64,000 nt of DNA, taken from assembly GCA_019359325.1 (NCBI GenBank), contig JAHHHN010000012.1:109102-173101 (forward strand), written 5' to 3'. Origin of the DNA: Mojavia pulchra JT2-VF2 (lineage in GTDB: Bacteria > Cyanobacteriota > Cyanobacteriia > Cyanobacteriales > Nostocaceae). Positions within the stretch are counted from its first letter, which is position 1. Every line of letters begins with the position of its first letter. The translations under genes and the position numbers were made by a program. Shown here piece by piece: positions 8,453 through 17,265 of the stretch. The notes below the pieces were generated by a model that saw only the letters and a list, made by a program, of their open reading frames with translations, did not search any database and was not told the origin of the DNA.

Positions 8453-8920
8453 TCAGAGCTTTAGCTATCAACCTCGTCAAGTTTAGGAAACAAAATCGAT
8501 ATGCTAAATCATGAAAAATGATATTGCAAGTATTTTTCTCCCTAATATCCTTATAAACGAACTTTGGCTACCTCCTTAATTATTTATAAAAATTTCCAGA
8601 AAACTAAGTTTTTTCATGCATGAATAGCTACTTTGGTACTGCTACTTAAAGGCTCACATCTAGAACCAAGCCCATGCAGTTATAAATTGCACGGCAGTAG
8701 TTTTGTGCAGACATAAATTATCAAAACTTAACATCAATATCTTAGACTTCGTGTTTGTTGGATAACGGTTTCGTGCTGCTTTTAAAATACCTAATCGTCA
8801 GAATCAATCTGCCAACTATTAGCGATCGCTGCAACAAACTAGTGCCAATTTGCACTCATTTCTAAAACACGACATATCTGCTTTTGTATGTCTTCATGTA
8901 ATAACTTTTTCTAATCATCT
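8453..8920. other. Intergenic region upstream of scyA
   Basis: About 470 bp with a HIP1 site near 8822 and no gene. It probably contains the scyA promoter. I see no clear ribosome-binding site or operator. Confidence 0.4.
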
Positions 8921-10768
8921 ATGAACGAAAATAAAGTTTCATCGAACTTGCTTGTGCAATCCCCGTTTTACAACAAATTGGCAATGAAGTTAATGGAATC
9001 GAGGCTAACTAACGCTAAACTCAATGATGATTACCTCAGACATGAAAAGCACGCAGACATCAAGTCATCCCCATCGCTCTTACTCTCAGATGCAATTGTC
9101 AAGTTACTAGAAGATTTAGGAGTTAAATACGCCTTTGGTGTTTCTGGCGGCGCGATGGCAAAGCTTTGGGGTTCACTCTCAAACAGCCAGATCCAAGTAC
9201 TTCACTTTCGCCACGAAGTCGGAGCAGCCTTTGCAGCAGCAGAAGCATCTTTGGCTAGCGATCGCCCTGTTGTCATCTTCACCACAGCAGGCCCAGGTAT
9301 TACCAACGCCTTGACCGGGATTTTAGCAGCGCGTGGTGAGGGAGCAAAGGTGATTCTCCTATCCGCTTCTACTTCAGCATTACAGCATGGACGGTATGCG
9401 ATCCAAGAAACTCATGAGCAGACAATACCTGGAGGAATTTTTACCTCAGGAGCGCTGTTCCATTATGCAACAACTCTTGAGTGCGCCGAACAACTGCCAC
9501 AAGCTGCTCGCAGAATTGCTCTTGGCTTAACAAGACCAAACGGCTTTGTGGCTCATTTGAGTATTCCGACAAACTTGCAGTCGAGTTTGATACATGAATC
9601 TTTACCTCAAGTAGATTTATCTTTGGCGCAAAATATTCCTAGCAAAGACACAATTGCCAAATGCATACATCTACTATCTGAAGGTAACTTTGCGATCTGG
9701 GTTGGTTTTGGTGCAAGATCCGCAGCCGAAGAGATCCGCCAACTGGCTGAAAGAACCGGAGCCGCAGTCATGTGTTCACCTCGTGGCAAAGGTATTTTCC
9801 CTGAAAATCATCCTCAGTTTGTGGGCGTTACAGGTTTGGGGGGTCATGCTTCAGTATTTACATATATGCAAAAGCATTCTCCTCAACGCATATTAGTCTT
9901 AGGAACCCGCCTTGGGGAACCGACTTCTTTCTGGAGCAGCCAAATGATTCCCCAAGCTGGATTTGTTCATGTTGATGTTGATCCAGATATTCTAGGGGTT
10001 GCCTATCCATCCGTGCCAACTTTTCCTGTTCTATGTGAAGTGAAAACTTTTGTGGAGTCACTGCTGCAATACTGGCCAGACAATTTTGCAGAATCAAAAT
10101 TAGTAACCCTACCTCATCCTGAAGCTGAAATAATTCAACCAAGCAACAATGAACTAGTACGCCCTGAAGTCTTAATGCAGCAGATTCAGCAGGTGTGCGT
10201 TGAAAACAGCGATGCAATTATTATGGCAGAATCGGGTAATTCGTTTACTTGGGCAACCCACCTCCTACGATTTGCCCTACCTAAGCGTTATCGAGTCAGT
10301 ACTGCAATTGGAGCTATGGGTCATGCAGCTACGGGAGTTGTTGGTGCTGCTAAAGCTCATGGCAAAGCGATCGCCATTGTTGGCGATGGTGCAATGTTGA
10401 TGAACAACGAAATCAGCACAGCAGTGAAATACAAGATTCCTGCCGTCTGGATTGTCCTCAATGATGCCCGATACAATATGTGTTTCCAGGGAATGGCAAT
10501 GCTAGGGCTTGAGGCAGATGCAACCATTCCCCGCACAGATTTTGTGATGATTGCTCGCGGTATGGGGGCTGATGGTATTCGCGTCGAAACTGAATCTGAT
10601 ATTCGCAAAGCCTTAGAACAAGCACTGGCAGCCTCTACCCCATTTGTGATTGATGTAATGATCGACCCAACTCGGCAAGCACCATCTCGCGGACGTAATC
10701 AAGGTTTACTTGCCCAAGGAGTTGCAGATAGTCCAAACAAAGAAATTTCATTTCCCTTGCTAAAGTAA
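8921..10768 (+). CDS. scyA: Thiamine-diphosphate-dependent acetolactate-synthase-like enzyme, ScyA type
   Basis: A 615-residue ThDP enzyme. The PYR domain has FGVSGGAMAKLWGS and the activating Glu in FRHEVGAAFA (about residue 99). The central domain has ILVLGTRLGEPTSFWS. The PP domain has the cofactor motif IVGDGAMLMNNE (about 485-496) with VLNDARYNM. An N-terminal extension of about 60 residues precedes the catalytic core. Followed by a Glu/Leu-type dehydrogenase and a ScyC-type protein, it matches the scytonemin core, in which ScyA couples indole-3-pyruvate with p-hydroxyphenylpyruvate to an acyloin. The symbol rests on sequence features plus gene order; a paralogous pathway making a related indole-phenol product cannot be excluded. 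Confidence 0.85.
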   Translation: MNENKVSSNLLVQSPFYNKLAMKLMESRLTNAKLNDDYLRHEKHADIKSSPSLLLSDAIVKLLEDLGVKYAFGVSGGAMAKLWGSLSNSQIQVLHFRHEVGAAFAAAEASLASDRPVVIFTTAGPGITNALTGILAARGEGAKVILLSASTSALQHGRYAIQETHEQTIPGGIFTSGALFHYATTLECAEQLPQAARRIALGLTRPNGFVAHLSIPTNLQSSLIHESLPQVDLSLAQNIPSKDTIAKCIHLLSEGNFAIWVGFGARSAAEEIRQLAERTGAAVMCSPRGKGIFPENHPQFVGVTGLGGHASVFTYMQKHSPQRILVLGTRLGEPTSFWSSQMIPQAGFVHVDVDPDILGVAYPSVPTFPVLCEVKTFVESLLQYWPDNFAESKLVTLPHPEAEIIQPSNNELVRPEVLMQQIQQVCVENSDAIIMAESGNSFTWATHLLRFALPKRYRVSTAIGAMGHAATGVVGAAKAHGKAIAIVGDGAMLMNNEISTAVKYKIPAVWIVLNDARYNMCFQGMAMLGLEADATIPRTDFVMIARGMGADGIRVETESDIRKALEQALAASTPFVIDVMIDPTRQAPSRGRNQGLLAQGVADSPNKEISFPLLK

Positions 10769-11152
10769 CCATTTTTAGCGTTGCTGATTAATGGGATGAA
10801 TTTTGTTTCGCGCATAGACACGGAGTGGTGAGGCAGTGCGTTGGTGAGGCAGCGACGGGTACGCAGGGGGTTTCCCCCATGAGCGAGAAAGGGTTAAGCG
10901 ACTTGAAGCAACTGCCGCTCGCGTAGCGTATCCGTAGGATTCACCCGAAGGGCTTCCCGCAGGGTAGGCGCAAAGACGCAAAGAATTTATGTCGAAATTC
11001 AAAATTCAATATCTCAACCTCTTCGTCTCTGCGCCTCCGTGTCCACTGAAGTTTGCTCAACGGCGTGAACCCCCGCACCGCAACTTCTCTGTGCGTAAGG
11101 CTATTCATACTTTCACTCAGCAACGCCCATATTTTTATTTCATAGAAAATTT
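10769..11152. repeat. Mosaic of dispersed repeats between scyA and scyB
   Basis: The 384-bp gap is built from repeat modules seen elsewhere in cyanobacterial spacers. These are a palindrome around GGGGGTTTCCCCC, a CGTAGCGTATCCGTAGG block, AGGGCTTCCCGCAGGGTAGG, and flanking TAGACACGGAG / CTCCGTGTCCA arms in inverted orientation. A related GGGGGAAACCCCC module is found in frame inside the first NRPS. No gene is present. The mosaic may have separated scyA from an originally contiguous operon. Confidence 0.6.
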
Positions 11153-12205
11153 ATGAAGTTTTTTGAAAGTCTTAAAGCAATGGGTCACGAGCAAGTTCTC
11201 TTTTGTCATGACCATGAAACCAATCTCAAAGCAATTATTGCCCTTCATGATACCAGTTTGGGATTAGCTATGGGGGCGACTCGCCTATTGCCTTATGTAA
11301 GTGAAGAAGCAGCTTTGCAAGACGTTCTCCGTCTGAGTCGCAGTATGACCTACAAAGCCGCCTGTGCCAATATTCCTGTTGGAGGTGCAAAAGCAGTTAT
11401 TATTGCTCATCCTGAAGATAAAACCGATGCCATGCTCAAATCTTATGCACGGTTTGTCGAAAGTCTTAAAGGACGATTTGTTACAGGACAAGATGTAAAT
11501 TTTTCGCCTGAAGATGTGCGAAAAATACGCCAACAAACTAGTTACGTTGTCGGAATTGCAGAAACAGGAGGTGGGCCAACATTAGCAACAGCGATCGGTG
11601 TGACTTTAGCCATAAAAGCGGCAGCAGAGTATCGTTGGCAAAGGCAAAATCTCGATGGACTGAGAGTAGCAGTTCAAGGATTAGGAAATGTTGGCAAACA
11701 TCTCTGTGATTTTCTCTATCAAAATGGGGTCAAACTTTTTGTCAGCGATTTAAATAGAGAAAAATTAGAAGAAGTTGCAGAACTTTATAAAGCAACCATT
11801 GTAGAACCTCAAGAAATTTACTCATTGGATGTTGATGTATTTTCTCCTTGTGCTTTAGGTGGAATTCTGAATAGCTCAACTATTCCCCAAATTCAAGCTC
11901 CTGTAATTGCTGGTGCTGCCAATAATCAACTGGAAGATGAAGATTTACACAGCCAGATGCTTGAATCTAGAAATATTCTTTATTGTCCAGATTATGTAAT
12001 TAATGCTGGTGGCTTAATCAACGTTTACAACGAAATGATTGGCTATGATGACGTGAAAGCTTTCAGCCATGTCCATAAAATTTATGATACCCTTCTGGAG
12101 ATTTTTCATAAAGCTGATTTTGAAGGAATCACCACATATATGGCATCTAAACTTTTAGGAGAAGAGCGCATTCAAAAGCAAAAAACCAACAGCATTTATC
12201 ACTAA
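11153..12205 (+). CDS. scyB: Glu/Leu/Phe/Val-type dehydrogenase, ScyB type (tryptophan dehydrogenase)
   Basis: A 350-residue NAD(P)-dependent amino-acid dehydrogenase. The substrate domain carries GGAKAVI with the substrate-contacting Lys around residue 80, and GQDVNFSPEDV. The Rossmann motif VQGLGNVGKHLCDFL is near residue 180. In scytonemin biosynthesis ScyB oxidatively deaminates tryptophan to indole-3-pyruvate for ScyA. The length and motif order are normal for the family. It is followed 35 bp later by scyC, so the two are probably co-transcribed. Confidence 0.87.
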   Translation: MKFFESLKAMGHEQVLFCHDHETNLKAIIALHDTSLGLAMGATRLLPYVSEEAALQDVLRLSRSMTYKAACANIPVGGAKAVIIAHPEDKTDAMLKSYARFVESLKGRFVTGQDVNFSPEDVRKIRQQTSYVVGIAETGGGPTLATAIGVTLAIKAAAEYRWQRQNLDGLRVAVQGLGNVGKHLCDFLYQNGVKLFVSDLNREKLEEVAELYKATIVEPQEIYSLDVDVFSPCALGGILNSSTIPQIQAPVIAGAANNQLEDEDLHSQMLESRNILYCPDYVINAGGLINVYNEMIGYDDVKAFSHVHKIYDTLLEIFHKADFEGITTYMASKLLGEERIQKQKTNSIYH

Positions 12206-12240
12206 ATTAGTTAAACATCAAAACTTCAAGGTATTGAGCA

Positions 12241-13212
12241 ATGGAAAATAATACGTTTGTTACATCCGCCTATATTGCAACTTCACCGGATACAGCTTTT
12301 AATTACTTGTGCCGTTTAGAAACTCTCAACGAGTGGACTATTAATTGCCGAATGTTAGAGAAGGTAGATGATAATACTTGGATAGGGTCTTGTGCTGGCT
12401 ATCAGAGAAATCTTTATTATCATCTTAAAAAGATAGAAAATCCACTATTTTTAGGCATTGAGTGGTACTGTGGATTTTCTCCTGATAACTATTTTCATTG
12501 GTATCCCGTTCTGCTGTTTCCTCCAAGCTACTTGGAGCCGGAATCAAATGAAAAAGGAGTTTACTTTCATTGGATTAGCTTTATAGATCCAAAACGGCGG
12601 ACTCCGATGATTATGCAGGGAATTAAAACAGTACATCTTTGCGAAAGCCGTTCTCTTAAAGCTATTCTGGAGCGCAACGAGGGACTTACAGAAGCGGCTG
12701 AAGGGCAATATACAGTTGATAGTGACACAATTTATGTTGATGCTCCTATTGAATTAGCCGTTGAATATTTGGAAGACTTACGGAATATTGGAAATTGGTC
12801 ACATTTGTTGCGATCGCAGGGCGAAGTTGCTCACCAATCGGGTGAATTCTTAGATGAATATAACCAAACAGTAAAAATCACATTCCGAACTCATAAACTC
12901 AACAATTATTATCTCATCGAGCAGGATTACTTCTATCCTGATTACCAATTCCTGCAACGCTGCCCTACCGTACTTATACCCTGTTCATGCGCTTTCAACG
13001 ATCCGTCTGCTCGTGGATTTATTCTCCACCGCATCGCTTTTTGGAAAGGTGGCAAAGCACCCCGTCACGGCAAACTTCAAATGGAAGATTACGGAGCAGA
13101 AAATATGAGCATTAAACGCTTGCTAGAAGCTAAAGCTGGTAATCTTGAAACCTTCGCTCGTGGAATGAGCTATCTTCCACAAGTTGCTGTTGATAGTTGC
13201 AATATAAACTAA
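12241..13212 (+). CDS. scyC: Scytonemin biosynthesis cyclase/decarboxylase, ScyC type
   Basis: A 323-residue protein beginning MENNTFVTSAYIATSPDTAF, the characteristic ScyC opening. It appears to consist of two START/SRPBCC-like halves (about 1-145 and 150-310), with TSPDTAFNYLCRL and APIELAVEYLEDL as equivalent helices. ScyC cyclises and decarboxylates the ScyA product to the tricyclic ketone precursor of scytonemin. An AAGG lies about 10 nt before the ATG. Its direct position after scyB supports the call. No scyD, scyE or scyF homologue follows, unlike the usual cluster. Confidence 0.87.
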   Translation: MENNTFVTSAYIATSPDTAFNYLCRLETLNEWTINCRMLEKVDDNTWIGSCAGYQRNLYYHLKKIENPLFLGIEWYCGFSPDNYFHWYPVLLFPPSYLEPESNEKGVYFHWISFIDPKRRTPMIMQGIKTVHLCESRSLKAILERNEGLTEAAEGQYTVDSDTIYVDAPIELAVEYLEDLRNIGNWSHLLRSQGEVAHQSGEFLDEYNQTVKITFRTHKLNNYYLIEQDYFYPDYQFLQRCPTVLIPCSCAFNDPSARGFILHRIAFWKGGKAPRHGKLQMEDYGAENMSIKRLLEAKAGNLETFARGMSYLPQVAVDSCNIN

Positions 13213-13230
13213 TTTGAGGCGTGTTAAATA

Positions 13231-14631
13231 ATGGTATTAGTAGCAGGTAATCTTTATTTAGAAAAAAACTTTGCCCCTGTAGAGTTGGAAATAACAGCAG
13301 ATAATCTCTCAGTAATTGGAGAAATACCTCCTGAACTTAACGGGATGTTAATTCGTAACGGCCCTAATCCCTTATTTCCATCTCCAGCTTGGTATCACTG
13401 GTTTGATGGGCACGGTATGTTACACGGTGTCCAGATTAGCAATGGCAAAGCCAAGTATCATAACCGCTACATCCAAACACAGGGGTGGAAAACTGAAAAA
13501 GATGCTGGACGTGCAATTTGGTCAGGTTTTTTAACACCACCTCAGCCAGAAAGTCCTAATGCTCCTCCGATTAATACTGCTAATACAGCCGTTGTTTGGC
13601 ACGCCAATCGCTTGTTGGCTCTTTGGGAAGGCGGAGAACCTTACCAAATCCAAGTACCTGAACTCACAACAGTCGGTTCTTATACTTATGGGGGTGAGTT
13701 GCAAAGCGCTTTCACTGCTCATCCCAAAGTCGATTGTGCCACTGGCGAAATGATGTTTTTTGGCTACTCTTGGGTAAATTTACCTCACTTGCAATACAGC
13801 GTTGTTTCCCCGCAAGGCAAGCTGTTGCGGACAGTACCAATTGACTTACCAGTGGGGGTGATGATGCACGATTTTGCCATCACCGCCAACTACACAATCT
13901 TTATGAATCTGCCCTTGACATTCCGTTTGGAACGCGCACAACAGGGAAAACCACCTTTACTTTTTGAAAAAGATATTCCTAGTCGCTTTGGTATTCTGCC
14001 ACGTCATGGAGATAATAGCAGCATTCGCTGGTTTGAAGCACCTGCGTGTTATGTCGCTCATACTCTCAATGCTTATGAGGACGGAGATGAAGTAGTACTT
14101 ATCGCTTGTCGAATGCCAACTACCACTATGCTTGGTCTTGCAGGAAGACCACAAGATAATCACAGTGATATTTCCTTTCTATATAAGTGGCGGTTCAACC
14201 TGAAGACAGGTGCGGTAATTGAAGAACCTTTAGATGATATTCCTTCAGAATTTCCGCGTGTGAACGACCAACAACTGGGACACAAGACTAGATACGGTTA
14301 CAGTTCACGAATGATACCTAATTCCGTACCTCTGTTCGATGGCGTAATTAAGTATGATTTTGCTAATGGTAGCTCTCAAACTCATGTATTAGGAAAAGGA
14401 CGTTATGGCGGTGAGGGGGTGTTTGTACCTCGACCAAATGCAATTGATGAGGATGACGGTTGGCTGCTAACTTTTGTCTACGATGAAGTGGCGAACATTT
14501 CGGAACTGCTTGTATTAAATGCTAAAGACATCACGGCTGAACCTGTCGCTCGCATCATGATTCCCCAACGTGTTCCTTACGGGTTCCACGGTACTTGGAT
14601 TGATCAGACAAATTTTGCAAGTTCTGTCTGA
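13231..14631 (+). CDS. Carotenoid cleavage oxygenase (RPE65 / apocarotenoid oxygenase family)
   Basis: A 466-residue non-haem iron dioxygenase. The four iron-binding His appear as H164 (TAHPK), H213 (MMHDFAIT), H277 (VAHTLNAYEDGD) and H453 (YGFHGTW). Other family motifs are RNGPNP, WFDGHGMLHG, YGGEGVFVPR and EDDGWLL. The enzyme cleaves a carotenoid or apocarotenoid double bond with O2; the substrate is unknown. It starts 18 bp after scyC, with GAGG upstream, and so looks like the last gene of that operon. The protein ends 13 residues after the last His ligand, directly against a repeat-rich spacer, so its extreme C-terminus may have been altered. Confidence 0.88.
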   Translation: MVLVAGNLYLEKNFAPVELEITADNLSVIGEIPPELNGMLIRNGPNPLFPSPAWYHWFDGHGMLHGVQISNGKAKYHNRYIQTQGWKTEKDAGRAIWSGFLTPPQPESPNAPPINTANTAVVWHANRLLALWEGGEPYQIQVPELTTVGSYTYGGELQSAFTAHPKVDCATGEMMFFGYSWVNLPHLQYSVVSPQGKLLRTVPIDLPVGVMMHDFAITANYTIFMNLPLTFRLERAQQGKPPLLFEKDIPSRFGILPRHGDNSSIRWFEAPACYVAHTLNAYEDGDEVVLIACRMPTTTMLGLAGRPQDNHSDISFLYKWRFNLKTGAVIEEPLDDIPSEFPRVNDQQLGHKTRYGYSSRMIPNSVPLFDGVIKYDFANGSSQTHVLGKGRYGGEGVFVPRPNAIDEDDGWLLTFVYDEVANISELLVLNAKDITAEPVARIMIPQRVPYGFHGTWIDQTNFASSV

Positions 14632-14694
14632 TAATGTCCGGCAAATCCTGATTGTTGACGGTATCTGGAAAACTTCTCTTTTTGTAGGAGCTAC

Positions 14695-14892
14695 GGTGTA
14701 CACACAAATCTTATAAACTTGCCCCACAACCTTTTGATCCCCCCTAACCCCCCTTTTTAAGGGGGGAAAACTTTCTCAAGTCCCCTTTTTAAAGGGAATA
14801 ATCGCGTAAATTTCTTAAAAGTCCCCCTTTTTAAGGGGGATTGAGGGGGATCAGATAATATTGTCCGCCCAGCATAGAGATGTGTGTACACC
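14695..14892. mobile_element. MITE-like element with 12-bp terminal inverted repeats
   Basis: GGTGTACACACA (14695-14706) and TGTGTGTACACC (14881-14892) are perfect inverted repeats bounding 198 bp without a gene. The interior holds three runs of a CCCCCTTTTTAAGGGGG-type palindrome. The size and structure fit a non-autonomous miniature element or a compound palindromic repeat. Confidence 0.5.
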
Positions 14893-14963
14893 ATAACCTT
14901 AAAAAGCGGGAAAAAGTTTTTATCAAGGTGAATACAATTGGGAGCATCCCACTTTTTTTGCAT

Positions 14964-15081
14964 GTCATTGCGAGCGAAACGGAGTGAAGCGAAGCAAGCG
15001 CAAAATCTCCTCCTCAGAGTAAGTCCATGCGATTGCTTCGTCGTTCCTCCTCTCTACGAGACGCTACGCGAACGCAATGAC
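14964..15081. repeat. Dispersed palindromic repeat, ends GTCATTGCG / CGCAATGAC
   Basis: A 118-bp element bounded by GTCATTGCG and CGCAATGAC, related to 6761-6834. It contains the CTACGAGACGCTACGCGAACG module that recurs in cyanobacterial spacers. It is non-coding. Confidence 0.6.
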
Positions 15082-15139
15082 CGTTATCCTCTCATTGCAA
15101 AATAAAAACTGGGATGCACCCATACAATTTGTGTTCATT

Positions 15140-15433
15140 CGAGCTTTTTACTCGAAAGACCGAGCTTTGAACTCGAAACGCCGTGCTTTTTACTCGAAAG
15201 ACCGAGCTTTGAACTCGTAACGCCGTGCTTTTTACTCGAAAGACCGAGCTTTGAACTCGTAACGCCGAGCTTTTTACTCGAAAGACCGAGCTTTGAACTC
15301 GTAACGCCGAGTTTTTTACTCGAAAGACCGTGCTTTTTACTCGAAGCACCGAGCTTGGAACTCGAAACGCCGTACTTGGAACTCGGAACACCGAGCTTGA
15401 AACTCGGAATGTCGTGCTTGGAACTCGGAACTT
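15140..15433. repeat. Tandem array of fourteen 21-bp units, each a mini-hairpin
   Basis: Fourteen contiguous 21-bp units run from 15140 to 15433 without a gap. The consensus is CGAGCTTTTTACTCGAAAGAC alternating with a variant having CTTTGAACTCG(T/A)AACGC. Units 2 to 8 alternate strictly, so part of the array is a 42-bp dimer. In most units CGAG pairs with CTCG around a 7-nt loop, so a transcript would form a string of small hairpins. The last four units are more diverged. Because 21 is a multiple of three, long spurious frames with heptapeptide repeats appear on the minus strand. Confidence 0.9.
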
Positions 15434-15663
15434 CAAGATTAGTCGTAAAGGCACAGCAATAGACTTCTTGCATAAGTCTATGTTTTCTATATAAAACCAC
15501 AGATAAACACAGATGAACACCGATAAATATCGGTGTTCATCTGTGGTTCCTTTTAGAATTATTCGGATTTTGCCAGAAGTCTACTGAACTGTGTTGCAGT
15601 ATGAGCGATTATTTAAGATACGATGTGAAATGAGATGATCAGAGCAATAAAAAAGCGATCGCT

Positions 15664-16215
15664 ATGGTTGTAACTCCAGCCAAGTGGACAACAAATGAAT
15701 ATCATCGCATGATTGCAGCAGGCATCTTGGATGATCGGTGTGTGGAATTACTAAGAGGAGAAATTGTAGAGATGTCACCGGAAGGCGAACCCCACGCCTA
15801 TTTTAGTAGTGAAGCCGGGGAATATCTCACTCGGTTATTGGGCGATCGCGCTATGATTCGTCAATGTAAACCAATTAGACTGACTAAAAACTCGGAAGCC
15901 CAGCCAGATATCGCCATTGTGCAACGCTTGGGTCGTCATTACCTCAATCGTCATCCTTATCCTGAAAATATCTTCTGGCTGATTGAATACTCAGATTCCA
16001 GCTTAGATAAAGATTTGGAAATTAAAAGTACAGTCTATGCTGAAGCTGAAATCCCTGAATATTGGGTAGTTAACCTCAAAAAAATGCAGCTTGTAGTATT
16101 TCGAGACCCCCAAGATGGTGAATACGCTTCCAAGTTCACGTTAACAGGTGGAACAATTTACCCAATCGGGTTTCCAGATATATCTGTGGCGCTAGATTTC
16201 ATTGTCAGTGCTTAG
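15664..16215 (+). CDS. Uma2-family (DUF820) putative endonuclease
   Basis: A 183-residue PD-(D/E)XK-fold protein of a family hugely expanded in cyanobacteria. The core motifs are CVELLRGEIVEMSPEGEPHAY, SEAQPDIAIV (Asp), IFWLIEYSDSSLDKDLEIKSTVYAEAEIPEYWVVN (catalytic E..K) and QDGEY near the end. The function of the family is unproven; nuclease activity is inferred from the fold. A HIP1 site overlaps the region just before the ATG. It is complete and stands alone. Confidence 0.85.
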   Translation: MVVTPAKWTTNEYHRMIAAGILDDRCVELLRGEIVEMSPEGEPHAYFSSEAGEYLTRLLGDRAMIRQCKPIRLTKNSEAQPDIAIVQRLGRHYLNRHPYPENIFWLIEYSDSSLDKDLEIKSTVYAEAEIPEYWVVNLKKMQLVVFRDPQDGEYASKFTLTGGTIYPIGFPDISVALDFIVSA

Positions 16216-16343
16216 GAATTCAAGAGACTGGTATGCATCCCAAAAAGATGAAGGGGTTGCGGACTTCATAACTGAGCATAGTCCATTGGTTTCGCACCTC
16301 CCTCCGCAATTTCTCGTTTAGCACTTTGAGCAGCTAGCTGCAA

Positions 16344-16514
16344 TTAGTTGTTGTTGAGTGTTCTTGAATCACTTGTCCCTTGAAGTTCGTCTTGTAAATC
16401 TTCAAGGTACTCCCGGAGATGTTCTACAACTTCCTCGTTGCTACCTAAAAAATCAGCATACTCTTTCAGCACTTTTTCGATAATCTCTCTGTACTGAGCC
16501 TTTAGTCAATCCAT
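16344..16514 (-). pseudogene. Small XisI-like gene interrupted by a stop at codon 3
   Basis: The reverse strand reads M-D-stop-LKAQYREIIEKVLKEYADFLG and continues to a TAA, 57 codons in one frame. The opening resembles XisI-type proteins (MD-x-L-x-x-YRxII...EYA), but the sequence diverges after about residue 25 into an acidic EEVVEHLREYLEDLQDEL segment. The TGA at codon 3 would block translation from the ATG, and no good alternative start is seen. Either a recent nonsense mutation or a sequencing error explains it. Confidence 0.5.
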
Positions 16515-16580
16515 ATTAGAATATTAATCAAGATTAAACGGGAGCATCCCAACCGAACTATTTTGAATTTTGGCTTGCTT

Positions 16581-16835
16581 ATGACTAGTATAAATATTTT
16601 CTTGTCTGACTCAATGAAAATCTTTGTTGAGGAACAAGTTACAAAAGGCGGCTATGCTTCAATAAGCGAATATCTTTTAGAGTTAATTAATCAAGACCAA
16701 CAGCGCCAAGCTAAAGAAAATATAGAGGAACTTTTAATTGAAGGACTTGAGAGTGGAGAAGCCATAGAAGTTACTGATGAATGGTGGGAACAAAAACGTA
16801 TACGCCTGATGAACAAGCCGCTTCAGGAACAATAA
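16581..16835 (+). CDS. parD: ParD-type (ribbon-helix-helix) antitoxin
   Basis: An 84-residue protein with an N-terminal ribbon-helix-helix (TSINIFLSDSMKIFVEEQV, GGYASISEYLLELINQDQ) and an acidic, toxin-binding C-terminal half ending in EVTDEWWEQKR. ATG 16581 starts exactly at the DNA-binding strand, so it is preferred over an in-frame TTG at 16563. Its TAA overlaps the toxin ATG by one base. It should neutralise the ParE protein and autoregulate the pair. Confidence 0.88.
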   Translation: MTSINIFLSDSMKIFVEEQVTKGGYASISEYLLELINQDQQRQAKENIEELLIEGLESGEAIEVTDEWWEQKRIRLMNKPLQEQ

Positions 16836-17155
16836 TGACAAAGCGGATAATTATCACACCTAAAGCCAGTTTAGATATAGATGAGCATTTTGCTTACATT
16901 GCCCAAGAAAACCCTGATGCTGCACTCAAATTTTTTGATGCAATTAGAGAGACTTTTGCACAGTTAGCAAAAATGCCTGGAATGGGTAGATTGTATAAAG
17001 TGCAGAATCCCCGTTTACAAGGTCTACGTAAGTGGGCTGTTAAGGATTTTAAAAAGTATCTAATTTTTTACTTTAAACAAGACGAAAATATCCAAATTTT
17101 GCGAATTCTCTATGCTGGAAGAGATATTGAGAGAATTTTGGAACAAGAACTATAG
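16835..17155 (+). CDS. parE: ParE/RelE-superfamily toxin
   Basis: A 106-residue toxin with the family pattern PKASLDIDEHFAYIAQENP, MPGMGRLY, GLRKWAVKDFKKYLIFY and ILRILYAGRDIERIL. ParE members usually poison DNA gyrase; RelE members cut mRNA, and the sequence alone does not fully decide, though the KYLIFY...GRDI ending fits ParE. The start codon overlaps the antitoxin stop (TAATG), so translation is coupled. Confidence 0.87.
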   Translation: MTKRIIITPKASLDIDEHFAYIAQENPDAALKFFDAIRETFAQLAKMPGMGRLYKVQNPRLQGLRKWAVKDFKKYLIFYFKQDENIQILRILYAGRDIERILEQEL

Positions 17156-17265
17156 TGTGTAGGCAACGGCTTTTTTAGTAAGTGAATGTGATCGCATAGT
17201 CTACAGCAAAGGCGATCGCACATCCCCCATAAACACGATCGCTCAGGCTTGATATCATACCTTGT

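Noticed and set aside
10769..11152. A small gene between scyA and scyB
   Set aside because: All open frames run through palindromic repeat modules and have no conserved protein features.
15140..15433. CRISPR array
   Set aside because: Units are contiguous 21-mers with no unique spacers, and no cas gene is present.
15092..15520. Minus-strand open frames with heptapeptide repeats (FRVKSTA/LRVQSSV type)
   Set aside because: They are a by-product of the 21-bp DNA repeat, which leaves more than one frame open; there is no ribosome-binding site or non-repeat domain.
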